Shown: positions 28,195-37,057 of the stretch, piece after piece
How the letters are laid out: every line of letters begins with the position of its first letter
Position numbering within the stretch: position 1 is the first letter of the stretch
Source of the DNA: Paragemmobacter amnigenus
GTDB lineage: Bacteria > Pseudomonadota > Alphaproteobacteria > Rhodobacterales > Rhodobacteraceae
NCBI RefSeq assembly: GCF_009908265.2
Contig: NZ_JAAATX020000005.1
Span: 124,001 to 188,000 of the forward strand
Length of the DNA stretch: 64,000 bases
Reading direction: 5' to 3'
Translations under genes and position numbers: made by a program
The notes under the pieces: generated by a model
Seen by the model: the letters and a program-made list of their open reading frames with translations, nothing else
What the model was told of the DNA's origin: nothing
Database searches by the model: none

Positions 28195-28521
28195 TTAGAT
28201 GGCCGACTGGATCCAGCTTGCCAGCGCGGCTTTGGGCGCGGCGCCGGTCTTGTTCGAAACCACTTGCCCGTCCTTGAACAGGAACAGCGCCGGAATGCCG
28301 CGCACGCCCAGTTGGGCGGGGCTGTCGGGGTTTTCGTCGACGTTGACCTTCACGATCTTCACCTTGCCTGCGTATTCGGTGGCAAGTTCTTCAAGGAAAG
28401 GCCCGATGAGGCGGCAAGGGCCGCACCATTCGGCCCAGAAGTCCACCACGACGGGGATGTCCGATTTGCGGACTTCGGCGTCGAAGGTGGCGTCGGTGAC
28501 GTCGACGGTCGCAGCGCCCAT
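28195..28521 (-). CDS. trxA: Thioredoxin TrxA
   Basis: A 108-residue thioredoxin with the active-site WCGPC in [23 protein letters not shown] and the cis-proline loop [13 protein letters not shown]. It keeps cytoplasmic proteins such as ribonucleotide reductase reduced. It sits 59 bp downstream of addA on the same strand, an order common in Rhodobacterales. Confidence 0.96.
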   Translation of the reverse strand: MGAATVDVTDATFDAEVRKSDIPVVVDFWAEWCGPCRLIGPFLEELATEYAGKVKIVKVNVDENPDSPAQLGVRGIPALFLFKDGQVVSNKTGAAPKAALASWIQSAI

Positions 28522-28580
28522 CTTTCATATCTCCTGAATGGAATGTCGGCCAACGAAGCTAGGGATCACACAGGGAATCG

Positions 28581-31500
28581 TCAAGGGATCGTGGTGCGGG
28601 GGAGTGCCGCACTCACGATATCGCGAGAGAGGGGCATGAGCGTGGCTGTTCGCGTCCAGAGGATCGCCACCTCGACGGGTCGGTCGGTGTAGATCTGTCC
28701 AAGGGCATGCGCATAAGCCGCCATCTGCCGCAGGATACCGTCGGGGGTCTGTTCAGGCGTTGCAGGCACGTTTCGGTTCGATTTGAAGTCGATTGCCAGA
28801 ATACGGTCGGGCAGGATGATCAGACGGTCCACCGTACCCCTCAGTCGTTGTCCGAACAGGTCTGCGGTCAATTCGACCTCGGTCAAGGCAGGGGCAGCGA
28901 AGAGTGCCGGGTGGGCTGCGATGACAGCCAGTGCCTCGGGCAGAAGTTCGGCGCGAAGGGTGGGATCTGGCACCAGTGCTTCGGCAAGGGCCGGTTGGTC
29001 GGTCGGTGTTGTAGCGGGCAGATGCTCGAGAAGAAGGTGCAGCGCAGTGCCCCGCGCCTTGGCGCTTTCTTCGTCCAGACCGTCTCCTGCCAGAGCCTTG
29101 GCCCCACCCAGCGTGGAAGGTGTCAGGGGTTGAGAAAGACGGGGCGGGACATCGGCGGCCTTGACCGCCCAGGCGGGAAGGGCGGGGAGTTCTCGCACGG
29201 GCGTTTCGCGTGGCGCAGGATCGGGCCACTGGCCGAACGCGTGGCGCAGACGTCCGCCCTGCAATGTGTCGGCACCGGCGGCCGCCATGCCCTGTTGCAC
29301 CAGCCGATACCACGCCTGATCCTGCTTTGCCTCGCCCGCGCCACAAACGATGAGCCATGAGCGGGCACGGGTAAGGGCGACGTACAAGAGCCGCAGCCGT
29401 TCTTCTGCCTCACGTTCTTTGCGGCGTGCGCGGGCGGCCGCGATGTTGGCGGGGCTTTCATCCGCGGGGGTGCGCCAGACCGGTGTTCCGTCTACGTCGA
29501 CGACTTCGTCCCTATCGCGGGGGTTGGTGTCACAGGTGTCCGGAAGGATGACAATGGGGGCCTCCAGTCCTTTGGCGCCGTGAACGGTCATCACGCGGAT
29601 GCGCCGACCCTCGCTGTCGGTCTGGCGTTTGATCTCGACTTCGTCGCTGGACAGCCAGACAAGGAAACCCGTCAAGCTGGGCACGTCGCCCTTTTCATAG
29701 GCAAGAGCCTGAGAGAGGAGTTCATCGATGCCATCTTCGGCCTCGGGGCCAAGACGTTGCAGCAGACGCCGCCGGGCATCGTGACGGGTCAGCAGACGTT
29801 CGATCAGGTCATATGGGCGCAGGAAGTCGGCCTGATCGCGCAGGTCTTTCAGCATGCCATGTGCGTCGGGGAAGTCTGCCGATCGGGCGCGAAGCTCCTC
29901 CCAGAGCCAGCCTTTGCGTGGCTGGGCAAGGGTGTGCAATTCCGCCTCGGTCCAGCCGCAGAGCGGTGACCGGAGGACCGCAGCGAGGGAAAGGTCGTCT
30001 TCAGGTGTGGCGAGGAAGGAAAGAAGCGCGGTGATGTCCCGGACCGCCAGTTCCGCGCCAAGCTTCAGCCGGTCTGCGCCGGCGATGGGAAGCCCGCGCG
30101 CCTTGCAGGCGCGGATGATCTCCTGAAACAGGTCGGAGCGGCGTTGGACGAGGATGAGGAAATCGCCGGCATGGACCGGTCGGCTTGATCCTTTTTCCGG
30201 GATCGAGGTGCCGCTGCGGATCATCGTCGCGATTTCTTCGGCTATCTGTGCGGCCAGACGTGCCGTGTGGTGTTCCTCGGTTACAAGGTCGACGGGGTTG
30301 CGCCAGTCGTCTTCCTCCTGCGCCGACGCTTTTTCGACGAGGGGCCAGAGGTCCACCCGTCCGGGCATGTCGGCCCAATAGGCGATGTGACGGGATGCCC
30401 CGCCAAGAGCTGTCGGAAACCGGTCCGCAAAGGTTTCATCCACCACGCGGAGGATCGCGGGGGAGGAGCGGAAGGAATGCTCCAGATCAAGTGACTGGAA
30501 GGCGCGATTGACGGCGGCGAAGCGTGAGCGGAATGCGGATTGCTTTTCATCAAAGGCCGCGACGTCGGCACCCTGAAAAGAATAGATCGATTGCTTCTTG
30601 TCCCCCACAACAAAGATCGTGCGTTCGACATCCCGCGCGCCGGAGCCTGCGGTGAATTCTGCCGCAAGGGATTCGATGACGCGCCATTGATCGGGCGATG
30701 TATCCTGTGCCTCGTCCACGAGAATATGATCGATCCCGCCGTCAAGCCGGAACAGGACCCAAGCGGCGACCGCGGGATCTGTCAGAAGCCGCGAGGCGCG
30801 GGTGATCAGGTCGTCAAAGTCCAGCCAGCCGCGATCTGCCTTGCGCTGTTCGTAGACCGGAAGGAAAGCTGTAGCAAAGGCGTGAAGCGTGAGGGCGCGG
30901 TCCATCGCGTTGAGGGCGCAGCGAGTGGTTCGTGCGGATTCAACGCGACGCATAAGGTTTTCAAGTCGGTCGAGCGTGTCGGAATCCAGTGCCTTGCGCG
31001 TGTCCTTGGTGGGGAAGCTGGACAGCTTGGCCGTGTAGGGTTCCTTGGCCGACGATCCGGTCAACATGCAGTCTTCCAATACGGAAAGTGTCGCAAGTGT
31101 CGGCGCGGCAAGGTCGAGAGGGGCAAGCTTTGCGGCAGCCTTCGCGTCATTTCCACCACGGGCCAGAAGGGCCCCGATGACAGCAGGCATCCACGATCCC
31201 TCATCCCCGAGAAATGTATCTGCAAGCAGCGTTTCGGCGGTTTCACCTTGTTTCAGACCAAAGAGACGACGGGCATTCTCGGGCGTCAGGGGCTGGGAAA
31301 ATTTGGCGCGGTTGCTGACGATCTGTTGGACCAGTGTTTCGAAATCCTCGCCTGTCCAGGTGCGGGCAAGGGCAGCGATCGTGTCGGGGGCAAGGCTTTC
31401 GGCAAGTTCTTCGACGATCTCGTCCCGGAGCAGACGGGCGGTGCGGTCGTCGAGTTCGGTGAACTGCGGACTGACCCCCGCCTCGAGGGGGAAGCGACGC

Positions 31501-31892
31501 AGAAGGCTCGCGCAGAAGGAATGGATGGTCTGGATGCGCAACCCGCCCGGTGTTTCGATGGCGCGGGCGAAGAGGCGGCGGGCCTGGGCCAGTGTGTCGG
31601 AACCAAGACGCGCGCCCTCACCCAGTTCCGACAGGGAGGCCCGCAGCTCAGGGTCTGGTTTCATCGCCCATTCGCCCAGACGGCGGAACAGGCGGTTCTG
31701 CATTTCGGTCGCGGCGGCCTTTGTGTAGGTCAGGCAAAGGATGTGCTGCGGTTCGACCCCGCCAAGCAAAAGACGGGCAACGCGGTCCGTCAGAACCCGC
31801 GTCTTGCCCGATCCGGCATTGGCCGACAGCCAGGTGGAGGCAGCAGGGTGGGCGGCCTGAACCTGGCGTTCCGATGCGGAATGTACGGTCAT
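28581..31892 (-). CDS. addA: Double-strand break repair helicase AddA
   Basis: A 1103-residue UvrD-like helicase-nuclease. Helicase motifs include Walker A SANAGSGKTRVLTDR near the N-terminus, LCLTYTKAAATEMQNRL, HILVDEAQDTSPDQW (motif II), VGDKKQSIYSFQGAD and the RMRV-like VMTVHGAKGLEAPIVILPD. The C-terminal nuclease has RLRGTVDRLIILPDRILAIDFKSNR, with the acidic residues and lysine of the PD-(D/E)XK type. It processes DNA ends to feed RecA. The start ATG at 31892 overlaps the addB stop codon. Confidence 0.95.
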   Translation of the reverse strand: MTVHSASERQVQAAHPAASTWLSANAGSGKTRVLTDRVARLLLGGVEPQHILCLTYTKAAATEMQNRLFRRLGEWAMKPDPELRASLSELGEGARLGSDTLAQARRLFARAIETPGGLRIQTIHSFCASLLRRFPLEAGVSPQFTELDDRTARLLRDEIVEELAESLAPDTIAALARTWTGEDFETLVQQIVSNRAKFSQPLTPENARRLFGLKQGETAETLLADTFLGDEGSWMPAVIGALLARGGNDAKAAAKLAPLDLAAPTLATLSVLEDCMLTGSSAKEPYTAKLSSFPTKDTRKALDSDTLDRLENLMRRVESARTTRCALNAMDRALTLHAFATAFLPVYEQRKADRGWLDFDDLITRASRLLTDPAVAAWVLFRLDGGIDHILVDEAQDTSPDQWRVIESLAAEFTAGSGARDVERTIFVVGDKKQSIYSFQGADVAAFDEKQSAFRSRFAAVNRAFQSLDLEHSFRSSPAILRVVDETFADRFPTALGGASRHIAYWADMPGRVDLWPLVEKASAQEEDDWRNPVDLVTEEHHTARLAAQIAEEIATMIRSGTSIPEKGSSRPVHAGDFLILVQRRSDLFQEIIRACKARGLPIAGADRLKLGAELAVRDITALLSFLATPEDDLSLAAVLRSPLCGWTEAELHTLAQPRKGWLWEELRARSADFPDAHGMLKDLRDQADFLRPYDLIERLLTRHDARRRLLQRLGPEAEDGIDELLSQALAYEKGDVPSLTGFLVWLSSDEVEIKRQTDSEGRRIRVMTVHGAKGLEAPIVILPDTCDTNPRDRDEVVDVDGTPVWRTPADESPANIAAARARRKEREAEERLRLLYVALTRARSWLIVCGAGEAKQDQAWYRLVQQGMAAAGADTLQGGRLRHAFGQWPDPAPRETPVRELPALPAWAVKAADVPPRLSQPLTPSTLGGAKALAGDGLDEESAKARGTALHLLLEHLPATTPTDQPALAEALVPDPTLRAELLPEALAVIAAHPALFAAPALTEVELTADLFGQRLRGTVDRLIILPDRILAIDFKSNRNVPATPEQTPDGILRQMAAYAHALGQIYTDRPVEVAILWTRTATLMPLSRDIVSAALPRTTIP

Positions 31893-34858
31893 TGGGTTTC
31901 TCCGACCGTTGCGGCTGAGGGATGGGCCGTGGTGTCCCATTCGCCAAAGCGCGAGAGGTGGTCATAGTCGCCCTCGAACCGTTCTTTCATGACAGCGCGT
32001 CGCGCCGTGTAGCCCGCCGCATGGTGGCTGTAATGGCCGATCAGTTCGTGCAAGCCCTGCCAGACCTCGGCCGTCATCTGCGGGTTGATTTCGGTTTCTT
32101 CGGTTTTCGGGCTGCTGCCAAGGCCGACATAGGTGATCTTTGCCACCTCCGATCCTTCAAGCCCGGCAAAGGCGTCACGCTCGGCCATCGCCGCAGCGAG
32201 GAGGAGCTGCTTGTCGAATGCCTTTTGCATCGCTTGTGTCGGCGGCGTGCCGGTCTTGTAATCGAGGATATGCAGGCGCCCGTCGGGCAGCCGGTCGATC
32301 CTGTCCGGTGTGCCGGTCAGGCGGAAACCAAAGGGTGCGATATCCACCTTGCCCGCCCGTTCCAGCGTGACAGGGGTACCCCCATCGCGCCCGTCCACAT
32401 TCAGGAAGAAATCGGCTGCGCGTCCAAGGCGGGCAAGCCATAGGGCGCGCGCGGCGGGCCACGGCACCGTTTCGGCCAAAACAGCTTGCGCAGTGGAGAT
32501 CAGGCGCGCACGGGCGGCGGGACGGGTTTCATCATCAGGTCGGTTGCGGACGAAGTCTTCCAGAATCTTGTGAAGGATCTGCCCGCGCAGTGCAGCGTCG
32601 GGTTCATGTCGCAGCGGGTCCAGCCGTTTCAGCCGCAGCACATAGCGGCAGTAGATTGCATAGGGATCGCGGATCAGAAGGCCGATCCGGGTAAGCGACA
32701 ACTCCTTCGGCCGTTGCTCCAGCGGCGGGCGCGGCGAGGGGCGGCGCGCAGGTTTCAGGCGCGGGTTGCTTTGTTGCTCTGCCGTCGGCTGGTCGAAGGC
32801 CGCGGCGAGCGCAAGCCATGTGTTGCCGCGACCGCGCATGGATTCCAGTGCCTCGGGGCCGTTCTTCTGCGGCAGGCCCGCCATCAGGTTGGTCAGACGG
32901 TTCAACCAGCGCGAGGGGACCGTTTCCGCCTCGGCATCCCGCGTGGCGCGGGTCAGGACGACGCGAGGGGCGGCGATGGCGATCTGGTAATCATGCGCGG
33001 AAAGACCCACCTGCCGTTCGGGAAGCAGCAGCCCCGCGTCCTTGCGCATCCTCCGGTTCAACCAGGGATCGGGATCGGGCAGGCGCGGCCATGCGCCATC
33101 GTTCAGGCTGGCAAGAATGACCAATTCCGCCGACTGTTCGCGCGCCTCGCGCGGGCCAAATATCTGGATACCGGGATGGGCGGTGACCGTTTCGCGCACT
33201 TCGCCACGCGCCATCACGGTGTCGAAAAGGTCGCGGTATTCGGCTGGCGAGAGGGTTCCGCCAGCATCGGCTTCTGCCGCCAGCGCGGAGAGGAGTGTCA
33301 GGGCCGCGACGCCTGCCTCTTTGTCCCACAAGGTACCGGTTCCATCACAGGCGGTGCCACGTGCCAGAGTTTCGGTCAGGTCGCGATGGACGGCGATCAG
33401 ATCGGGAAGTGAAGCGGTGGCAATGGTGGTGGCGCGGTCCATGAAACCGGCAAGGGCCTTCGCCCATGCGAGCACGCCCCTATCCCCGCCCTTGTCGACG
33501 CGTGCCTGCGCCCATTGCAGCAGCTCGGGTCCGGTCGGAAATGCCGGACCTTCGCGGCGGAGTTTGAGTTCAAGTTGACGCGTATGCAGCAGATGGTCGC
33601 CCCGATCCGCGCCGGTGAAAGAGAGCGGGTGTTTGAGCAAGACGAGCAAGGCATCCGAGGTCAGCCTACGCCCCATTATTCCCGCCACATGGCGGAGCAG
33701 ACGGCCAGGTGCCGACAGTGAAAGGGGCTTGCCTGCAGAGTCGTCTGGAATGATCCCCCAACGATCAAGCGCAGCGGTGACCCGGCGGGTGAGCATCCGG
33801 TCAGGCGTAATCAGCGCGGCTTGTGTCCCGTTCTCGGCCGCTTCCCGCAGCATGAGGGCAATGGCCAAAGCCTCGGACCGGGGGTTGGGCGCTTCGATCA
33901 GGGTCATCGAGGCTGTCGCGTCAGGAAGGTCAGGCAGGTGGTTGCCGTCCTGCAGCCACTGATCGGTCACCGGGGCCGGTCGGAGCGAGAGGGAAATCAG
34001 TGCGTTGCGGTCGGGCGCGGGTGGCGGAATGTCGATCCAAGGACGGATCGAGGCGGGCCCAACCATCAGGCGGTCCATCATCCGGCGAAAGCGGAACTGC
34101 GGATGATCCTCGCCGGTCATGGCGTCATCCAGACGGTCCCAGACCCAAGCGGGCATCTGGGTATCGAAACCGGGCAGGATAATGGCGCCCTGGGGGAGGG
34201 CCGCAACCGCCTGCATCAGGGCGGCAGTCGTTCCCCGCGATCCGGTCGAACCTGCGACGATCACAGGGTCTTGCGGCGGTTGGGCCTGCCAGAGTTGAGT
34301 GATGCGGTCGACGGCAAGACGCTGGCGGGTTTCGGTATCCGGAGCCTCGGTCCCTGAAAAGAACTGGGTGACGATCCGCAGGAATTCCCGGGTCCGGGCC
34401 CAGTGGGCAGAGTGGTCCGAAACATCAAGCGCGGCGATGGTTGCGGGGGTGACTCCCTCGCCCTGCATTTCGTCCATCAGGGTGGCAAGGCTGTCTGCCA
34501 GATCATAGAGAGCCGCGCGGGGGGCAAGATCGGGCTGCTTCTCCAACAATCCTGCGATCAACTGTGTCAGTTCAAGGCGCCGCCGCAGGGGGGATACAGC
34601 GGTCGGAAGACCGGGCAGGACAATTCCCTCTGACAGGTCGGTGAGGACCCGCAGCCGTGGTAGAAAACCTGCACCCGACGCGGCGAAGATGTCCGCCACG
34701 CGACGCCGCATCCGGTTTGTATTGAGATAGACGGTGACACGGGCCATCGCCTCGGGTGGTTGCCCTTGCAGGCGCTGGCGAAGGCCGGCGACAAGGGCAG
34801 AAGCGAAATCGCAACCCGGCGGCAGGTGGAACAGACGGGGCGCAGGGTCTGGAAACAT
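31889..34858 (-). CDS. addB: Double-strand break repair protein AddB
   Basis: A 989-residue partner of AddA. The N-terminal half is an inactive helicase-like fold with the P-loop region degenerated, as in alphaproteobacterial AddB. The C-terminal half is a RecB-type nuclease: IGLLIRDPYAIYCRYVLRLKRLDPL, RGQILHKILEDFV and GTPDRIDRLPDGRLHILDYKTGTPP contain the catalytic His, Asp, Asp and Lys. The ATG at 34858 overlaps the murU-like stop codon (TGATG). AddAB is the alphaproteobacterial counterpart of RecBCD. Confidence 0.93.
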   Translation of the reverse strand: MFPDPAPRLFHLPPGCDFASALVAGLRQRLQGQPPEAMARVTVYLNTNRMRRRVADIFAASGAGFLPRLRVLTDLSEGIVLPGLPTAVSPLRRRLELTQLIAGLLEKQPDLAPRAALYDLADSLATLMDEMQGEGVTPATIAALDVSDHSAHWARTREFLRIVTQFFSGTEAPDTETRQRLAVDRITQLWQAQPPQDPVIVAGSTGSRGTTAALMQAVAALPQGAIILPGFDTQMPAWVWDRLDDAMTGEDHPQFRFRRMMDRLMVGPASIRPWIDIPPPAPDRNALISLSLRPAPVTDQWLQDGNHLPDLPDATASMTLIEAPNPRSEALAIALMLREAAENGTQAALITPDRMLTRRVTAALDRWGIIPDDSAGKPLSLSAPGRLLRHVAGIMGRRLTSDALLVLLKHPLSFTGADRGDHLLHTRQLELKLRREGPAFPTGPELLQWAQARVDKGGDRGVLAWAKALAGFMDRATTIATASLPDLIAVHRDLTETLARGTACDGTGTLWDKEAGVAALTLLSALAAEADAGGTLSPAEYRDLFDTVMARGEVRETVTAHPGIQIFGPREAREQSAELVILASLNDGAWPRLPDPDPWLNRRMRKDAGLLLPERQVGLSAHDYQIAIAAPRVVLTRATRDAEAETVPSRWLNRLTNLMAGLPQKNGPEALESMRGRGNTWLALAAAFDQPTAEQQSNPRLKPARRPSPRPPLEQRPKELSLTRIGLLIRDPYAIYCRYVLRLKRLDPLRHEPDAALRGQILHKILEDFVRNRPDDETRPAARARLISTAQAVLAETVPWPAARALWLARLGRAADFFLNVDGRDGGTPVTLERAGKVDIAPFGFRLTGTPDRIDRLPDGRLHILDYKTGTPPTQAMQKAFDKQLLLAAAMAERDAFAGLEGSEVAKITYVGLGSSPKTEETEINPQMTAEVWQGLHELIGHYSHHAAGYTARRAVMKERFEGDYDHLSRFGEWDTTAHPSAATVGETQ

Positions 34859-35556
34859 CACGGTCGGTATTCCAACAAGGCCTCGGCCAGCTCGATCCCT
34901 TCGGGGCGACCGACATCGCACCATCCCCCGTTGTGGATCAGGCCGAAAAGGCGGTTACGGGCAATCATCCGGTCCCAGACGAGGTTGAGGGAGAAGGCCT
35001 CGTCCTGAATATCTGCCAGATCATCCGTGCGGATGATTTGCGCCCCAAGGTAGACGGCACCGCTGGCTCCGCGCGCGCGGCTGAGACGTCCTGTTCCGTC
35101 GATCAGGAAATCCCCGGTGCCGGTGTGTCCGGTCGCGGCATCGGAGGGCAGCAGGAGCAGAAGCCCGTCCATCTGACCGTCGTCCCAGTTCTCCATCAGT
35201 TGCATCAGGGGATTATCGCCTGTCCACACAGCATCGGTATTGAGCGTGAGGACCGGATTGCCGCCCAGCAAGGGCAACGCCTGCCGCAATCCGCCACCGG
35301 TTTCGAGGATGCGTGGATATTCTCTGGACACCGGAATCCCGCGCGGCCCGAGGTGGGCATCGATTTGCTCGGGCAGGTAATGGCTGTTGGCCACGATACG
35401 GTTGATGCAGGCCTCTTCGGCCAATGAAAGCGCATGGTCGATGAGGGGACGGCCCGCAACGGTGATCATGGGTTTGGGCCGGGCTGCGGTAAGCGGGCCC
35501 ATGCGCGTGCCCAACCCGGCGGCAAACAGCATCAGCGGTGGGGGAGCTGGCCGCAT
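34858..35556 (-). CDS. murU: Nucleotidyltransferase, probable MurU
   Basis: A 232-residue sugar-phosphate nucleotidyltransferase. MLFAAGLGTRMGPLTAARPKPMITVAGRPLIDHAL is the nucleotide-binding signature, and LTLNTDAVW holds the metal-binding aspartate. With the AmgK-like kinase gene immediately upstream this fits MurU, which makes UDP-MurNAc from MurNAc 1-phosphate in the wall-recycling bypass that avoids MurA. The start is either ATG 35556 (with AAAGGA upstream, overlapping amgK by 25 bp) or ATG 35532 (TGATG overlap). I report the first. The function rests on synteny and family, not on a tested enzyme. Confidence 0.82.
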   Translation of the reverse strand: MRPAPPPLMLFAAGLGTRMGPLTAARPKPMITVAGRPLIDHALSLAEEACINRIVANSHYLPEQIDAHLGPRGIPVSREYPRILETGGGLRQALPLLGGNPVLTLNTDAVWTGDNPLMQLMENWDDGQMDGLLLLLPSDAATGHTGTGDFLIDGTGRLSRARGASGAVYLGAQIIRTDDLADIQDEAFSLNLVWDRMIARNRLFGLIHNGGWCDVGRPEGIELAEALLEYRP

Positions 35557-36548
35557 TGTGCGGTGATCCTTTCGAGGGCGGCATCGTCGGGTTCGGGCAG
35601 AAGGTCGTGGCAGAGCGCGGCAAGCGGCGCAAGTGCGGGATGGGATAGATTGCGCCAAAGCTGGCCCCAGACGCGCGGGATGAGCGGCACATAGCCATGC
35701 TTTCCGGCCTTGAGGCAGAGGCGCGCGAAGACCCCGAGGATCCGCAAGGCCCGTTGCGCCCCAAGGGTGGCGTAGGCAGGTGCAAAATCCGCGGGATCGG
35801 TCCCGCTCGCCACACAGAAACGGGCGATCATTGCAGTCTCGGTCCCGACAGAGACATCGCGGCGGGCGTCCTGCAGCAGGGATACCAGATCATAACCGGG
35901 CTGCCCCATCTGCGCGAGCTGGAAGTCCAGCAATCCCACCTGCGCCACGCCTTGCCGTTCTGGTAGCCAGAGCAGGTTTTCGGCATGGTAGTCGCGCAGG
36001 ATCATGACGCGGGGACCGTCGGCATGGGTGCAAAGCGACTCTGTCAGAACCCTGATGAAGTCCGCCGCATCGGGTGCCTTTCCGGTTATGGCGAATGCGT
36101 ACCAGTCCAACGCGAATGCCGCTGCCTTGGCCCAGTCCAGCGCGGAAAGGTCGGGTAGGCCGGGCGGGGCAGGGTGGGCGTGAAGCTGCACAAGGACATC
36201 TGTCGCAGCCGCGTAGAGCGGTGTTTCCAGCGACGGATCGTGGATGACAAGTCGGGCGAAAAGACCGTCGCCAAGGTCTTCGAGCAAAAGGAAACCGTGG
36301 GAAAGGTCGTCGGCCAGTATGGAAGGCGGTGACAGGCCCAATGAACCGAGATGCCGGGCAATCATGACAAAGGCAGCCGGATCATCGCCCTGTCCGGGCG
36401 GGGCGTCCATCAGGACGGCCGTCTGGCTGCCCATGCTCAGTCGTTCATAGCTGCGATCCGATGCGTCACCTGCAAGGAAGCTGCGCTTGGCCGCACCCCA
36501 ACCGGCGCGATGGAGGAAGAACGCGGAAAGCGCGCGCCTGTCGGTCAT
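35532..36548 (-). CDS. amgK: Aminoglycoside-phosphotransferase-fold kinase, probable AmgK
   Basis: A 338-residue kinase of the APH fold. MILRDYHAENLLWLPE is the catalytic loop (Asp with Asn) and VGLLDFQLAQMG is the DFG-like metal site. The N-terminal AGDASDRSYERL strand with the nucleotide-binding loop is typical of AmgK. AmgK phosphorylates the anomeric hydroxyl of MurNAc or GlcNAc, and MurU then makes the UDP-sugar. The pair is adjacent here and in other alphaproteobacteria. The ATG at 36548 overlaps the tsaE stop codon. Confidence 0.82.
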   Translation of the reverse strand: MTDRRALSAFFLHRAGWGAAKRSFLAGDASDRSYERLSMGSQTAVLMDAPPGQGDDPAAFVMIARHLGSLGLSPPSILADDLSHGFLLLEDLGDGLFARLVIHDPSLETPLYAAATDVLVQLHAHPAPPGLPDLSALDWAKAAAFALDWYAFAITGKAPDAADFIRVLTESLCTHADGPRVMILRDYHAENLLWLPERQGVAQVGLLDFQLAQMGQPGYDLVSLLQDARRDVSVGTETAMIARFCVASGTDPADFAPAYATLGAQRALRILGVFARLCLKAGKHGYVPLIPRVWGQLWRNLSHPALAPLAALCHDLLPEPDDAALERITAQCGQLPHR

Positions 36549-37018
36549 GGATCCGCCTTTGACAGTGCAGCGGCAAGCCCGTCGCGTCCGCCGCGGATCA
36601 CCGCCCTTCGACCTTCGCCTTCGGTCTCGAGCCGCAGATGCAGTGCTGACGCGGGCAGGTACGGACCCAGCCTGTCGGGCCATTCGACCAGACAGATCGC
36701 GGTGGAAAATGCCTCCTCCAGACCCAGTTCCAGCACTTCGTCAGGATGAGAAAGCCGGTACAGATCGGTGTGCCAGATGTCCCCGTCGGGGGCTTCATAG
36801 GTCTGGATAAGGGTGAAGGTCGGTGAGGGAACATCCTCCATCCGCCCGAGGCGGGCGCGGATCAATGCGCGCGCAAGGTGGGACTTTCCCGCTCCGATCG
36901 GGCCCTGCAGGAGAACCGTATCACCCGGGCGCAACAGGCCAGCCATTCGCCGCCCCAGTGCGGCGGTTGCGTCCTCGTCAGGCAGGAAGATTGAATAACT
37001 CGGTGTTTCGGACAGCAT
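36545..37018 (-). CDS. tsaE: tRNA threonylcarbamoyladenosine protein TsaE
   Basis: A 157-residue ATPase that drives t6A37 tRNA modification with TsaD and TsaB. Walker A LLQGPIGAGKSHLARALI is at about 36-53. It also has the conserved PSPTFTLIQTYE, HTDLYRLSHPDE and CLVEWPDRL motifs. The partner tsaD is in this window at 47 kb on the same strand, but the two are not linked. It follows the PAS-domain gene by 39 bp and precedes amgK. Confidence 0.94.
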   Translation of the reverse strand: MLSETPSYSIFLPDEDATAALGRRMAGLLRPGDTVLLQGPIGAGKSHLARALIRARLGRMEDVPSPTFTLIQTYEAPDGDIWHTDLYRLSHPDEVLELGLEEAFSTAICLVEWPDRLGPYLPASALHLRLETEGEGRRAVIRGGRDGLAAALSKADP

Positions 37019-37057
37019 GCCACGACTTTACCGCGCGTCCCGCGCGCTGCAAGCAGG

